From: Granulicatella seriolae
Lineage (GTDB): Bacteria > Bacillota > Bacilli > Lactobacillales > Aerococcaceae
Length of the DNA: 64,000 nucleotides
NCBI RefSeq assembly: GCF_024543085.1
Contig: NZ_JANHNZ010000004.1
Location: forward strand, 62,001 to 126,000
Direction: 5' to 3'
Part shown: positions 34,392 to 44,196 of the stretch, in pieces
Layout: every line of letters starts with the position of its first letter
How positions within the stretch are numbered: the stretch's first letter is position 1
Made by a program: the position numbers and the translations under genes
Notes under the pieces: model-generated
What the model was told of the DNA's origin: nothing
Databases searched by the model: none
Seen by the model: the letters and a program-made list of their open reading frames with translations, nothing else

Positions 34392-35489
34392 ATGGAAGAA
34401 AATACTTATAAACTCATTAAAGAATTAACCGAACTACAAGCTACAAGCGGTTTTGAACGCAATGTCCGTGACTATCTCCGCGAAAAGATGACACCCTTAG
34501 TTGACCAAATTCAGATGGATGGCCTTGGAGGAATCTTTGGAATTAGAGAAAATAAAGATAGTCAAGCGCCAAGAATTATGGTGGCAGCCCATATGGATGA
34601 AGTGGGCTTTATGGTTGCTCAAATCAAGGAAAATGGTCTTTTAACGATTCAACCATTAGGTGGTTGGAACCCTTATGTGGTGTCTGCCCAACGATTTACT
34701 TTGCAAACAAATCAGGGGGATTACCCATGTATTTCTTCTTCAGTACCACCTCATCTTTTAAGAGGAGATGGGGCTAATAAGCCAACCATTAAGGTCACTG
34801 ATATTCTATTTGATGCTGGTTTTACTTCTCGTCAAGAGGCATTAGACTATGGTGTGAGACCCGGAGATCCAATTGTGCCTCAGGTGGAAACTATTTGGAC
34901 GGCCAATAAGGAGCGCATTATTTCTAAAGCTTGGGATAATCGTTATGGCTGTACAGTCATGTTGGAAGCTTTAGAAGAGCTAAAAGGAACAGACTTGCCC
35001 AACACTTTAATTGCTGGGGCGAATGTACAGGAAGAAGTTGGTTTAAGAGGTACTAGACCAGCTGTCCATCAATTCCAACCAGACCTATTCTTTGCGGTGG
35101 ACTGTTCAGCTGCCAATGATATTGGCAAAGAAAAAGATACATTCGGTCACTTGGACCAAGGATTTTTACTGCGCATTCAAGACCCATCTATGATTACCCT
35201 GCCTAGAATGAAAGAATTTATCTTGGATACGGCTAGTACCCATAAGATTCCTTATCAATATTTTGTTTCTCAAGGTGGAACGGATGCTGGTGCGGCTCAT
35301 TTAGGCAACAACGGTATTCCAAGTGCAGTGATTGGGGTTTGTGCACGTTACATTCACACCCATCAAACCATGTTCTCCATTAAGGATTATGCAGCTGCTA
35401 AAGAAATGCTGGTTCAAACCATTAAAGCCTTAGACCAAACAACTGTTGAAACCATTTTAGGTGGAAGCTATAAACGAGATATTTTATAA
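34392..35489 (+). CDS. M42 family metallopeptidase (glutamyl aminopeptidase type, YtoP-like)
   Basis: This is a cytosolic dinuclear-metal aminopeptidase, usually a large tetrahedral oligomer that trims short peptides. Metal and catalytic residues are visible in VAAHMDEVGFMV (His, Asp), SKAWDNRYGC (bridging Asp), GANVQEEVGLRG (catalytic Glu pair), FFAVDCSAANDIG and ARYIHTHQTMF (His). The length of 365 residues is normal for PepA/YtoP. The ribosome binding site is weak (GGAAGAGGG, about 18 nt upstream). Its position between trmB and ytpR is the same as that of ytoP in Bacillus. Confidence 0.92.
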   Translation: MEENTYKLIKELTELQATSGFERNVRDYLREKMTPLVDQIQMDGLGGIFGIRENKDSQAPRIMVAAHMDEVGFMVAQIKENGLLTIQPLGGWNPYVVSAQRFTLQTNQGDYPCISSSVPPHLLRGDGANKPTIKVTDILFDAGFTSRQEALDYGVRPGDPIVPQVETIWTANKERIISKAWDNRYGCTVMLEALEELKGTDLPNTLIAGANVQEEVGLRGTRPAVHQFQPDLFFAVDCSAANDIGKEKDTFGHLDQGFLLRIQDPSMITLPRMKEFILDTASTHKIPYQYFVSQGGTDAGAAHLGNNGIPSAVIGVCARYIHTHQTMFSIKDYAAAKEMLVQTIKALDQTTVETILGGSYKRDIL

Positions 35490-35519
35490 AAATAACAATC
35501 ATAAGGAGTTTATTCATAC

Positions 35520-36158
35520 ATGTGGATTAGTTTTTATAACAAAAAAGGTATTGGTGATACCCTATTATTATCATCAGGAACGACTGACCGTTATAATGTA
35601 AGTATTAAGACTGTTGGAGATATTACTCAAGTTTCGCAAACGGATACTGGTCAAGTTATTGGATATAATCTGGCAAATATTTCTAAATATCTTGACTTGG
35701 GGGATAGGCTAGGAAGCTTTGAACTTAGTCCTCAAGAACAAAATAAAGTGCTGAATCTAGTGAAGCAAGCTGAATTTGATACAAGTCATCTAGATTTGAC
35801 TCCAAAAGCTGCCTTGGTAGTTGGTTATGTAGAAGCTTGCCAGCCGCACCCAGATTCAGATCATCTTAGTATTACACAAACTAGAATCTCAGAAGATCAG
35901 GTTCTTCAGATTGTTTGCGGAGCATCAAATGTTAAAGCGGGACAAAAAGTTGTTGTGGCAAGTCCGGGAACGGTTATGCCAAATGGAGCCATTATCTGGC
36001 TAGGTCAATTACGTGGTCTTGATAGTTTCGGTATGTTGTGCTCAGCTCGTGAATTAGGAATTGATACTAACAATCAGAAAAAAGGTATTCTTGTTTTAGG
36101 AGAAGCAGCACCTGTTGGGGCACCATTTACAAAAGAAATCTATGCTACTTTTCAATAA
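35520..36158 (+). CDS. ytpR: YtpR family tRNA-binding protein
   Basis: An N-terminal part (residues ~1-95), DUF4479-like, starts with MWISFYNKKGIGDTLLLSSG. The C-terminal half is an OB-fold tRNA-binding domain like that of PheT, with the segments VVGYVEACQPHPDSDHLSIT, VCGASNVKAGQKVVVASPG and LRGLDSFGMLCSARELGI. The length of 212 residues is typical. The role is not known beyond predicted tRNA binding. AAGGAG lies about 10 nt before the ATG. It is followed at 30 nt by an unusual hydrophilic gene in the position where Bacillus has the DNA translocase gene sftA (ytpS). Confidence 0.93.
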   Translation: MWISFYNKKGIGDTLLLSSGTTDRYNVSIKTVGDITQVSQTDTGQVIGYNLANISKYLDLGDRLGSFELSPQEQNKVLNLVKQAEFDTSHLDLTPKAALVVGYVEACQPHPDSDHLSITQTRISEDQVLQIVCGASNVKAGQKVVVASPGTVMPNGAIIWLGQLRGLDSFGMLCSARELGIDTNNQKKGILVLGEAAPVGAPFTKEIYATFQ

Positions 36159-36188
36159 AAAATTCTGACAGGAGGGAAGGGGAAAGCT

Positions 36189-37088
36189 ATGACAGACAAT
36201 CAAAATAAGTGGAGAAGTTTTGCCAATCAAACTCAAAAAGAAACAAAAACTGAAAAATCTTCGATTCCAAGTTTTCCCAACTACCTCTATAGGAAAGATG
36301 AAAAGAAGGGGGATCAGAAGACTGAAGGCCCTACAGGTGTTTCGGAGCCTATTCCTAAAGTTGGTCAATCTTTATCTTTTTCAGAACATGAAGATATACC
36401 TTTCTTGCACCAAGGAGATCACCAAATAAAAGATAACCTACACGGACAAGAAGAGCAGACCAATGTTTTTCCAAGTTTTAGACAATTAAGTAGTGAAACG
36501 CAAGCTCAAAAAAATCGGCGTAATGATTGGAATGATTATTTATACTATTCTAGAAGTCGTCCATTTACGCCGACGACAGTTCCATCTGCTTTAAAGGGAT
36601 TGGATTTGTCAGCTAAGGATACCAATGCTATCTCCTACGAAAGACTTGTGACAAGTTTAAGAAAAGAGGACTCGGATCTCCTACTTTTTGAGTCTCAAGA
36701 GGATTCTTTATTAGCCTTAGACGAAATTCCTCAGATCGCCAGAGTAACAAGCTCAAAGCGCCATCGAAAGCGAACTAAATCAGGTCGTGTAACTAACGAA
36801 AAATATATTGAAAGACCGAGTCAAGAACAGGCTAGTATTCAAGAATCCCTTTTACAAGAGATTCCAACCAAACAAAGTGAAGAGTTATTAACGCAATTGA
36901 ATCCTTTGCCAGGTAAACAAAGACGGGCAATGAACCGTTCTTTGTCTTGGATAATGGAACAAGAAAAAGGCGAATCGGATTTGTTGCCATACCAAAGCGA
37001 AATTAGTAAACCGACACACTCGGTACCTTTTTTAGAAAAAAAACAAAAAGAGCTCAATAAGAACTCGATGGAGGATAACCATGAATAA
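36189..37088 (+). CDS. Hydrophilic protein at the sftA locus, probably an SftA-like N-terminal remnant
   Basis: This 299-residue protein is highly charged, rich in Gln, Ser and Lys, and predicted mostly disordered, with no membrane helix and no Walker motif. It lies between ytpR and murC, where Bacilli carry the soluble FtsK-type translocase SftA. Residues 125-138 ([14 protein letters not shown]) resemble a conserved N-terminal motif of SftA as I remember it. The ATPase motor and the DNA-binding gamma domain are completely missing and no frameshifted continuation exists before murC, which overlaps its end by 8 nt. Thus it looks like a linker that has outlived its motor. A strong AGGAGG precedes the ATG. 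The homology is inferred, not proven. Confidence 0.6.
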   Translation: MTDNQNKWRSFANQTQKETKTEKSSIPSFPNYLYRKDEKKGDQKTEGPTGVSEPIPKVGQSLSFSEHEDIPFLHQGDHQIKDNLHGQEEQTNVFPSFRQLSSETQAQKNRRNDWNDYLYYSRSRPFTPTTVPSALKGLDLSAKDTNAISYERLVTSLRKEDSDLLLFESQEDSLLALDEIPQIARVTSSKRHRKRTKSGRVTNEKYIERPSQEQASIQESLLQEIPTKQSEELLTQLNPLPGKQRRAMNRSLSWIMEQEKGESDLLPYQSEISKPTHSVPFLEKKQKELNKNSMEDNHE

Positions 37089-38412
37089 GGAAACAACCTA
37101 TCATTTTACTGGAATAAAAGGATCTGGCATGAGTGCTCTAGCCTTAGTTTTACACGGAGAAGGATATAAGGTTCAAGGGTCTGACTTAGCCACTTACTTC
37201 TTTACACAAAAAGGTTTAGAAGAAGCACACATTCCAATTATGCCTTTTTCTGCTGAAAATATTCACGAGGGATTGACGATTATTGCAGGAAACGCATTTC
37301 CGGATAGTCATGAAGAATTAGTTGCAGCTAGAGAACTAGGCATCCCAATTATTCGGTATCACAAGTTTTTAGGTAAACTCTTAGATGGCTATAAGAGTGT
37401 GGCGATTACAGGTTCTCATGGTAAAACTAGTACGACTGGTTTACTGGCACATGTTCTCAGTGCAATGGAGCCAACAAGTTATTTGATTGGTGACGGGACT
37501 GGTTTTGGTGTAGAAGCTTCAGAATATTTTGTTTTGGAAGCATGTGAGTACAAACGTCATTTTATGGCCTATAAACCTGATTATGCCATCATGACCAACA
37601 TTGATTTTGATCATCCTGATTATTATACGGATATTGATGATGTTCAAAATGCTTTTGAATCATTTGGCCGTCAGGTGAAAAAGGGAATCATTGCTTGTGG
37701 TGATGATGAGCGTTTGAGAGCTTTAGAGGCTGATGTTCCAGTTACCTATTACGGTATCAATGAAGACAACGATGTTATAGCAAAAAATATTACTCGAGAT
37801 ACGAAAGGAAGCCATTTTGATGCCTATGTTGATGGTCAATTCTTTGGGCGTTTTGATATTCCAACCTTTGGTACGCACAATATTCTGAACGCCTTGGCGA
37901 TTATTGCTTTCTATGCCTTAAATGAACTTGACCCAGAACAACTTAGCCAACATTTGGCAACTTTTTCTGGAGTTAAACGTCGTTTCTCTGAAAAGAAAGT
38001 TGGAGATATTACTATTATCGATGACTATGCCCACCATCCTTCTGAAATTCGTGCAACGTTAGATGCGGCTAGACAAAAATATCCAGACAAGCAAATTGTG
38101 GCTGTTTTTCAACCACATACCTTTACTCGGACGATTGCCTTGATGAGTGATTTCGCTCAAGTCTTGTCATTGGCTGATGAAGTGTTCTTATGTGATATCT
38201 TTGCATCTGTTCGTGAACAAAAAGGGGAAGTTTCCATCCAAGATTTAGCTGATTTGGTGGACAAAGAAGCAATTGTCTTGCAACTGGATAACTTATCACC
38301 ACTTTTGAAATTCAAGGATGCAGTGATAATCTTTATGGGTGCAGGCGATGTTCAAAAATTTGAATTCGCCTACGAAAGACTTTTAAGCGAAACCATGCCT
38401 ACCCAAAACTAA
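37081..38412 (+). CDS. murC: UDP-N-acetylmuramate--L-alanine ligase
   Basis: MurC adds the first amino acid to UDP-MurNAc in peptidoglycan synthesis. The Rossmann domain starts [20 protein letters not shown]. The ATP-binding P-loop is [16 protein letters not shown], the conserved metal and substrate region is [13 protein letters not shown] with [10 protein letters not shown], and the C-terminal domain contains [15 protein letters not shown] and [10 protein letters not shown]. The length of 443 residues is normal. GGAGG lies before the ATG. It overlaps the upstream hydrophilic gene by 8 nt and is followed by a terminator at 38445-38491, so it ends the long ecs-to-murC run. Confidence 0.95.
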   Translation: MNKETTYHFTGIKGSGMSALALVLHGEGYKVQGSDLATYFFTQKGLEEAHIPIMPFSAENIHEGLTIIAGNAFPDSHEELVAARELGIPIIRYHKFLGKLLDGYKSVAITGSHGKTSTTGLLAHVLSAMEPTSYLIGDGTGFGVEASEYFVLEACEYKRHFMAYKPDYAIMTNIDFDHPDYYTDIDDVQNAFESFGRQVKKGIIACGDDERLRALEADVPVTYYGINEDNDVIAKNITRDTKGSHFDAYVDGQFFGRFDIPTFGTHNILNALAIIAFYALNELDPEQLSQHLATFSGVKRRFSEKKVGDITIIDDYAHHPSEIRATLDAARQKYPDKQIVAVFQPHTFTRTIALMSDFAQVLSLADEVFLCDIFASVREQKGEVSIQDLADLVDKEAIVLQLDNLSPLLKFKDAVIIFMGAGDVQKFEFAYERLLSETMPTQN

Positions 38413-38444
38413 GGACAAAGAGTGAAAGAATTGAAAATCTATTG

Positions 38445-38491
38445 AAAAAACTCATGAAAGATTAATAAAAATCTTGACATGAGTTTTTTTT
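38445..38491 (+). terminator. Intrinsic terminator of murC
   Basis: AAAACTCATG pairs with CATGAGTTTT, with an inner AAGATT/AATCTT stem, and eight T residues follow. It starts about 33 nt after the murC stop. Confidence 0.85.
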
Positions 38492-38519
38492 GCGGTTATA
38501 CTCCTTAATAAGTTCATAT

Positions 38520-38791
38520 ACAAGTCTATGATAAAGAGAGTAGATTAGGTAGCTGTTGACAGCGAGATGAGACAGAGTGGAAGCTCATCCTTCAGTACTT
38601 GATTGAAACGCACTTTTGAGACAAGGTGGGGAAGTAATAGTAGCCATCTTCGCAGTCAATGTGTTAACAAATGAGAGGATCGAGAGAGTGGTCTATGGAT
38701 CAGGTCTCTCCGTCGAAATAGAGTGGTACCACGGGCAAACTCCCGTCTCTTATAATCGGTTGATTATAAGAGACGGGAGTTTTTTATTATC
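38520..38791 (+). promoter_or_regulatory. T-box riboswitch, specifier probably CGC (arginine)
   Basis: The T-box core GAGTGGTACCACGG is at 38721-38734. It is followed by a strong terminator (ACTCCCGTCTCTTATAAT pairing with ATTATAAGAGACGGGAGT, then T6), which competes with the antiterminator. The putative specifier is CGC at 38609-38611, within AAACGCACTTTTGAG. The thrS T-box in this window has ACC in the same setting (ACCACTTTTGAA), with nearly the same distance to the T-box core (110 versus 108 nt), which supports the choice. It controls the amino-acid ABC transporter that starts at 38912. The open frame 38616-38828 is not a gene. Confidence 0.85.
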
Positions 38792-38911
38792 GAGGGAACC
38801 CGAACGCGCTTCACAGAAGCTTAGCTAACTTATGTGACTGACACCATTCTGGAAACTCATTTATAGACTTAGAACGACTAAAGAAAATAAAACATAATTG
38901 GAGGAATAACA

Positions 38912-39748
38912 ATGAAAATGACAAAAAAAGGCATTATGAATACAGTAATTACCATGGCAGCAATTCTATTGGTAGCATGTGGTGCCAATACATCAAAGGA
39001 AACTTCTTCAGCTGAACAATCAACGTCACCAGTCTTGAACCAGATTAAAGAAAAAGGCACACTTGTTATTGGGACATCTGCAGATTACCCTCCATTTGAA
39101 TGGCACTTAGTCAAAGATGGCAAGGATACAGTTGTTGGCTATGACATCGATATTTCAAATGCTATCGCTGAAAAATTAGGAGTTAAGTTGGAAGTTAAGG
39201 AAATGGAATTTGGCTCTCTTGTAGCAGCTGTCAAAACAGGTAAGATTGATATGGCTATTGCTGGAATGAATCCTACTGAAGAACGTGCGAAGGAAGTAGA
39301 TTTTTCTAAAGTGTATTATGAAACGGACATTATTGCAGTAATTCGTAAGAGTGATGCTTCAAAATACACTACTTTCGAAAGTTTAGACGGGGCTAAAGTT
39401 GGGGCTCAAAAAGGAACAGTTCAAGAAGAAATTGCCATAAAAAATCTGCCTAAAGCGGAAGTGATTTCTCAACCGAAAAACAATACCTTAATCTTAGCCT
39501 TGCAACAAAATAAAGTTGATGCCGTTGTGATGGATAAAGTTGTGGCTGAAGAGTTTATTAAAGCTGATGATACATTGATGGTTGCACCTTTTGCAACACC
39601 AGCAGAAAAATCTGGTTCAGCTGTTGCAGTGCAAAAAAATAATGAAGCTTTCCTAGCTGAAATCCAAGCCGTACTTGATGAATTGGCTTCAAGTGGTCAA
39701 TTAGACAAATTTATGGTTAAAAATACAGAATTAATGTCAGAACAATAA
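38912..39748 (+). CDS. Amino-acid ABC transporter substrate-binding lipoprotein
   Basis: This is an extracytoplasmic solute-binding protein anchored by a lipid at Cys in the lipobox LLVAC (residue ~23). The mature domain is a family-3 binding protein (GTLVIGTSADYPPFEWHLV... VVGYDIDISNAIAEKL... MAIAGMNPTEERAKEVDFS). The ligand is a polar amino acid. The arginine-type T-box upstream suggests arginine, an inference. The length of 278 residues is normal. GGAGG lies before the ATG. The permease and ATPase genes follow at 23 nt and with an 8-nt overlap, forming a complete importer. Confidence 0.9.
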   Translation: MKMTKKGIMNTVITMAAILLVACGANTSKETSSAEQSTSPVLNQIKEKGTLVIGTSADYPPFEWHLVKDGKDTVVGYDIDISNAIAEKLGVKLEVKEMEFGSLVAAVKTGKIDMAIAGMNPTEERAKEVDFSKVYYETDIIAVIRKSDASKYTTFESLDGAKVGAQKGTVQEEIAIKNLPKAEVISQPKNNTLILALQQNKVDAVVMDKVVAEEFIKADDTLMVAPFATPAEKSGSAVAVQKNNEAFLAEIQAVLDELASSGQLDKFMVKNTELMSEQ

Positions 39749-39771
39749 GAAACAAGTGAGGAGTAAGAAAG

Positions 39772-40413
39772 ATGGATATACTGTCGCAATATTGGCCTTT
39801 ATTTTTGGAAGGGGCTAAAAACACTTTATTGCTATCTCTTTGTTCAGTGATTATAGGTTTGGTTTTTGGAACTTTATTAGCGCTGATGAGAATCTCTAGT
39901 AATAAGATTCTCAGCTTTTTGGCAAAGGTATATATCGATATTATTCGAGGGACGCCTCTTTTGGTTCAGCTTTATATTGTTTACTTTGGCCTTTCAACAT
40001 TTTTCAATTTGTCGGATTTTATGTCTGGGGTCATGGCAATTGGGGTAAACACGGTCGCTTATGTCGCTGAAATCATCCGTAGTGGTATCCAATCAGTGGA
40101 TAAAGGGCAATTTGAAGCAGCAAGGTCTATTGGTATGCCAAAAGCAATGGCAATGAGAAAAATTATTTTTCCGCAAGCTTTCAAGAATATCCTGCCAGCA
40201 ATCGGGAATGAGTTTGCGACATTAATAAAGGAAACGTCCATTGTTTCCTTTATTGGTATCAAAGATCTCATGTTTAGTTCTGATACGGTAAGAGGAGCAA
40301 CATTCTCGGTTTTCCCACCCTTGTTGATTGCAGCTGCCATCTATTATATGATGACAACGACGGTCTCCTTCTTTATGAACATAGTGGAAAGGAAGTTGAA
40401 AGAAAGTGATTGA
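39772..40413 (+). CDS. Amino-acid ABC transporter permease
   Basis: This membrane subunit of the T-box controlled importer has 213 residues and about five helices. The conserved ATPase-docking EAA loop is visible at [20 protein letters not shown] followed by [18 protein letters not shown], and the typical [17 protein letters not shown] segment lies in the N-terminal half. It belongs to the HisM/GlnP/ArtQ group. GAGGAG lies before the ATG. The binding-protein gene is directly upstream, and the ATPase gene begins 8 nt before its stop codon. Confidence 0.92.
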   Translation: MDILSQYWPLFLEGAKNTLLLSLCSVIIGLVFGTLLALMRISSNKILSFLAKVYIDIIRGTPLLVQLYIVYFGLSTFFNLSDFMSGVMAIGVNTVAYVAEIIRSGIQSVDKGQFEAARSIGMPKAMAMRKIIFPQAFKNILPAIGNEFATLIKETSIVSFIGIKDLMFSSDTVRGATFSVFPPLLIAAAIYYMMTTTVSFFMNIVERKLKESD

Positions 40414-41131
40414 TGTTAAAAACTTGAAAAAATCATTTGGTAAAAAGGAAGTTTTGAAGGGCATTAACCAGACGGTGGCTGAAGGGGAAGTATTGGTTGT
40501 TATCGGCCCTTCAGGTTCCGGAAAATCAACTTTCCTTCGTTGTTTAAATTTATTAGAAACTCCAACTTCTGGACAAATATTTTTTAAAAAGCAATTGATT
40601 ACAGCTCAAAAGGTGAATCTAGATAAGGTTAGACAGTCTATGGGAATGGTCTTTCAACACTTTAATCTGTTTCCGCATTTAACGGTTATGGAAAATCTGA
40701 CTATTGGACCAATTAACTTAAAAGGCAAGTCGAAAGAAGAAGCCCAGCAATTCGGTCTGGAACTTTTAGAAAAGATGGGCTTAGTTGACAAGGCGGATGT
40801 TTATCCTAATTCCTTGTCTGGTGGGCAAAAGCAGCGGATTGCTATTGCGCGCTCTTTGGCTATGGAACCAGATGTCCTTCTTTTCGATGAACCGACCTCT
40901 GCCCTTGATCCAGAAATGGTTGGTGAAGTATTGGCTGTTATGAAGGACCTGGCTTTGAATGGAATGACCATGGTCGTTGTAACTCACGAAATGGGCTTTG
41001 CTCGTGAAGTGGGGAGTCGTTTATTATTTATGGATGATGGCGTTATTGTGGAAGAAGGCAGTCCGGAAGCAGTACTTTCTAATCCACAAATGGATAGAAC
41101 CAAGGATTTTTTATCCAAGGTTTTGTCTTAA
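40406..41131 (+). CDS. Amino-acid ABC transporter ATP-binding protein
   Basis: This is the ATPase subunit of the T-box controlled importer. Walker A is GPSGSGKST, the signature [15 protein letters not shown], Walker [18 protein letters not shown], and the switch His is in [13 protein letters not shown]. The start codon is GTG at 40406, inside the end of the permease gene, with GGAAG upstream. It is similar in size and sequence to the GlnQ-type protein at 24787-25518, so the two importers are paralogous, but this one is under T-box control. A dispersed repeat element follows the gene. Confidence 0.92.
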   Translation: MIDVKNLKKSFGKKEVLKGINQTVAEGEVLVVIGPSGSGKSTFLRCLNLLETPTSGQIFFKKQLITAQKVNLDKVRQSMGMVFQHFNLFPHLTVMENLTIGPINLKGKSKEEAQQFGLELLEKMGLVDKADVYPNSLSGGQKQRIAIARSLAMEPDVLLFDEPTSALDPEMVGEVLAVMKDLALNGMTMVVVTHEMGFAREVGSRLLFMDDGVIVEEGSPEAVLSNPQMDRTKDFLSKVLS

Positions 41132-41194
41132 GTCAATTTTAGTAGTGTTATTAAAGGGATTGGAAAGAATAATATCTCTTTCTAAACCACAAAA

Positions 41195-41383
41195 GAGTTT
41201 TGCGAAAAATTTATCAGAAATAACGGTGTAAAGCATAGCTGGCGTACCGTGGATGTTTGGCGCTTTCGCCGATTACAGCCACGTAGTCAGCTATGCCAGT
41301 GAGACCAAGGCTCACCTTTGTCTTAAAATATAGCTACCGTTCTCATTTCTGATAAGTTTTTTCACAAAACTCTTTTGTGATTT
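41195..41383 (+). repeat. Dispersed inverted-repeat element (copy 10)
   Basis: The inner ends are CCACAAAAGAGTTTTGCG and CACAAAACTCTTTTGTG. The next block is TTATCAGAAAT / ATTTCTGATAA. The apex is GGCGCTTTCGCC. The interior keeps GATTACAGCCACGTAG, but the palindromic right part is altered (CTCACCTTTGTCTTAAAATA instead of CTCACGGCGG), the same kind of change as in copy 8. The outer GGGGCTGGGC arms are not recognisable. Confidence 0.8.
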
Positions 41384-41436
41384 AGCTATAATTATTATTT
41401 GTCAGAGGGTTTTCGACTAGTCTTTACCGAAAAATT

Positions 41437-41466
41437 TTGCATCATATTTTCTATTCTTTGGATAAT
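41437..41466 (+). promoter_or_regulatory. Candidate promoter of polA
   Basis: TTGCAT (41437-41442) and GATAAT (41461-41466) are 18 bp apart, about 50 nt before the GTG start of polA. Confidence 0.5.
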
Positions 41467-41516
41467 TTGATACACTAGGATAGAAAAGACGATTACGTTA
41501 GAATAGGGGTGCCATT

Positions 41517-44168
41517 GTGGCGGAAAAGAAAAAATTATTATTAGTAGACGGAAGTAGTCTAGCGTTTAGGGCATTTTATTCCATCTTAAATTTAGATTCA
41601 TTTACCAATCAAAATGGGTTACATACCAATGCCTTGTTTTCCTTTCATCGTATGTTTAATACCATCTTAGATATTGAGAAACCGACCCACGTTTTAGTTG
41701 CTTGGGATGCGGGAAAGACGACTTTTAGAACGGAAATGTATAGTGAGTACAAGGGCGGAAGGCAAAATGCACCATCAGAATTTCGTGAACAGATGCCCTA
41801 TTTCAATGTTATGTTGGATGCCTTTGGAGCCAGTCACTACCAACTAGTTAACTACGAAGCGGATGACATTATTGGAACTATGGCTCATCAGGTAGATTCC
41901 GATGAATTTGATGTGGTTGTCTTGTCGGGAGACCGAGACTTAATCCAGTTGGCCAATGACCATGTTCGTGTAGAAATCACTTCAAAAGGCGTTAGTGATC
42001 TGGTTAGCTTTACACCACAAGTCATTGAAGAAAAATTTGGCATCACACCTGATCAAATTATTGATATGAAAGGTTTAATGGGAGATAGTTCTGATAACTA
42101 TCCTGGTGTAACCAAGGTGGGTGAAAAAACAGCTCTTAAACTGTTGCATGAATTTGGTTCTGTTGAGGGAATTTATGATCATATCGATGACATGAAAAAG
42201 AGCAAACTGAAAGAAAATCTTGAAAATGACAAAGAAAAAGCTTTTCTTAGCAAAACTTTAGCAAGAATTGATAGGGATTCGCCAATAGATATTTCTATTA
42301 ATGATACCGTCTACAAGGGTAAAAATCCTGAGGCATTGATGGCCTTCTATAAAGAAATGAATTTTAACCAATTCCAAACCGAGTTGGTTAAGGATGGACA
42401 TGGTCCGACTACTTCTAAAGAAAATTTGGTGCAGTTTGAAGTCGTTGAAAAAGTAGAACCAAAGCATTTTGAGACTGCCGATACATTTCATTTAGAAATC
42501 CTAACGGAAAATTATCATGTAGCTAAAATTGTGGGAGTGGCATGGGGCAACCGTGACAAGGTATACATTAGTCAGGTAGATAGCTTATTAACATCAGCAG
42601 CATTTAAGGAATGGGTGGAAAATCCGACGATTCAGAAATCAGTTTTCGACAGCAAAACGGCTACTGTATTACTGAATGCCTACCAGATTTATCCAAAAGG
42701 GATTGCCTATGATATTTCCTTGCTGGCTTATCTACATGATACTAATGATTCTATTAAAGACCTATCAGATATTGCCAACAAAAAACATGTTGGCTCTGTT
42801 CAAATGGATGAGATTATCTACGGAAAAGGTGCTAAGATTCAGATTCCTGAAGTTATAGAAGAGTTCTACCAACATCTAGCCTCTAAAGTCGAAGCTCTTT
42901 CTCTATTAGGCCAAATCTTGCTAGATGATTTAGAAAAATTTGATCAAAAAGATCTTTATCAAACCATGGAATTACCTTTGGCAGATGTCTTGGCAAGAAT
43001 GGAAATTCAAGGAATTCGAGTTGATGCCGACCGTTTGAAGGAAATGGGTCTGGACCTCAATGAACGTTTGGCGGAAATTGAAGCAAGGATTTATCAAGAA
43101 GCTGGACAAACCTTCAATATTAATTCGCCAAAACAATTAGGGGTCATCTTGTTTGACGAGATGAAATTGCCAGTTATCAAAAAGACCAAAACCGGTTACT
43201 CAACGGCTGTAGATGTTCTAGAAAAGCTAGCAGATCAAGCACCAATCGTGAAATCTATTCTAGAATACCGTCAGTTGGCTAAGCTAAAATCAACCTATAT
43301 TGAAGGCTTATTAGCCTATATTTTAGAAGACGGAAAGATTCATACTCGTTATGTTCAAACGCTAACCCAAACTGGTCGACTTAGTTCCATTGACCCTAAC
43401 TTACAAAATATTCCTATCCGAACTGAAGAAGGTCGTAAGATTCGCTATGCTTTCTTACCGCAAGCTGATGATTGGTCTATTTTAGCCGTTGACTATTCAC
43501 AAATTGAATTACGGGTACTCGCACATATTTCTCAGGATGCTCACCTAATTGAAGCGTTTAATAAAGGACAGGATATTCATACGACAACAGCTATGCGTGT
43601 TTTTGATATTAAAGATGCTAGTTTAGTGACAAGTGAAATGAGACGTCAGGCCAAAGCGGTTAACTTTGGGATTGTTTATGGGATTAGTGATTATGGTCTA
43701 TCTCAGAATTTAAATATTAGTCGGTTTGCAGCTAAAGAATTTATTGACCGCTATTTCCAAGAATTCCCAGGTGTTAAGCAATATATGACGGACATTGTTG
43801 CTCAGGGGAAAAAGGATGGATTTGTTGAAACGCTCTTCCATCGTCGACGGTATTTACCTGACTTGCATTCAAGCAACTTTAATATTCGCTCGTTTGCAGA
43901 ACGTACGGCTATGAATTCACCAATTCAAGGATCGGCAGCGGATATCCTTAAGATTGCCATGCTACATGTTGATGAAGCACTGAGAGAACGAAAACTGAAG
44001 TCTAATATGCTACTACAGGTTCACGATGAATTGATCTTTGAAGTACCAAATGACGAATTAGCTGAAATGGAAGAATTAATTACAACTATTATGGAAGATG
44101 CAGTCACTTTATCAATTCCTTTAAAAGTGGATGGAAATGCCGGACCAAGTTGGTTTGAAGCAAAATAA
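41517..44168 (+). CDS. polA: DNA polymerase I
   Basis: This polymerase I functions in repair and Okazaki fragment processing. Residues ~1-290 are the 5'-3' exonuclease (LLLVDGSSLAFRAFYSI, VVVLSGDRDLIQL and SDNYPGVTKVGEKTA). Residues ~300-480 are a degenerate 3'-5' exonuclease domain without the DEDD metal residues, as is usual in Gram-positives. The C-terminal polymerase has motif A LAVDYSQIELRVLAH, motif B RRQAKAVNFGIVYG and motif C LLQVHDELIFE. The length of 883 residues is normal. The start is GTG 41517 with AGGGGTG upstream. mutM follows after 28 nt. Confidence 0.96.
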   Translation: MAEKKKLLLVDGSSLAFRAFYSILNLDSFTNQNGLHTNALFSFHRMFNTILDIEKPTHVLVAWDAGKTTFRTEMYSEYKGGRQNAPSEFREQMPYFNVMLDAFGASHYQLVNYEADDIIGTMAHQVDSDEFDVVVLSGDRDLIQLANDHVRVEITSKGVSDLVSFTPQVIEEKFGITPDQIIDMKGLMGDSSDNYPGVTKVGEKTALKLLHEFGSVEGIYDHIDDMKKSKLKENLENDKEKAFLSKTLARIDRDSPIDISINDTVYKGKNPEALMAFYKEMNFNQFQTELVKDGHGPTTSKENLVQFEVVEKVEPKHFETADTFHLEILTENYHVAKIVGVAWGNRDKVYISQVDSLLTSAAFKEWVENPTIQKSVFDSKTATVLLNAYQIYPKGIAYDISLLAYLHDTNDSIKDLSDIANKKHVGSVQMDEIIYGKGAKIQIPEVIEEFYQHLASKVEALSLLGQILLDDLEKFDQKDLYQTMELPLADVLARMEIQGIRVDADRLKEMGLDLNERLAEIEARIYQEAGQTFNINSPKQLGVILFDEMKLPVIKKTKTGYSTAVDVLEKLADQAPIVKSILEYRQLAKLKSTYIEGLLAYILEDGKIHTRYVQTLTQTGRLSSIDPNLQNIPIRTEEGRKIRYAFLPQADDWSILAVDYSQIELRVLAHISQDAHLIEAFNKGQDIHTTTAMRVFDIKDASLVTSEMRRQAKAVNFGIVYGISDYGLSQNLNISRFAAKEFIDRYFQEFPGVKQYMTDIVAQGKKDGFVETLFHRRRYLPDLHSSNFNIRSFAERTAMNSPIQGSAADILKIAMLHVDEALRERKLKSNMLLQVHDELIFEVPNDELAEMEELITTIMEDAVTLSIPLKVDGNAGPSWFEAK

Positions 44169-44196
44169 TTAGTTAATTTTATAAAGAGGTGTTACG

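Noticed and set aside
38616-38828. Open frame of 70 codons on the plus strand inside the T-box leader.
   Set aside because: It runs through the T-box core and terminator, has no good ribosome binding site, and its sequence is explained by the RNA structure.
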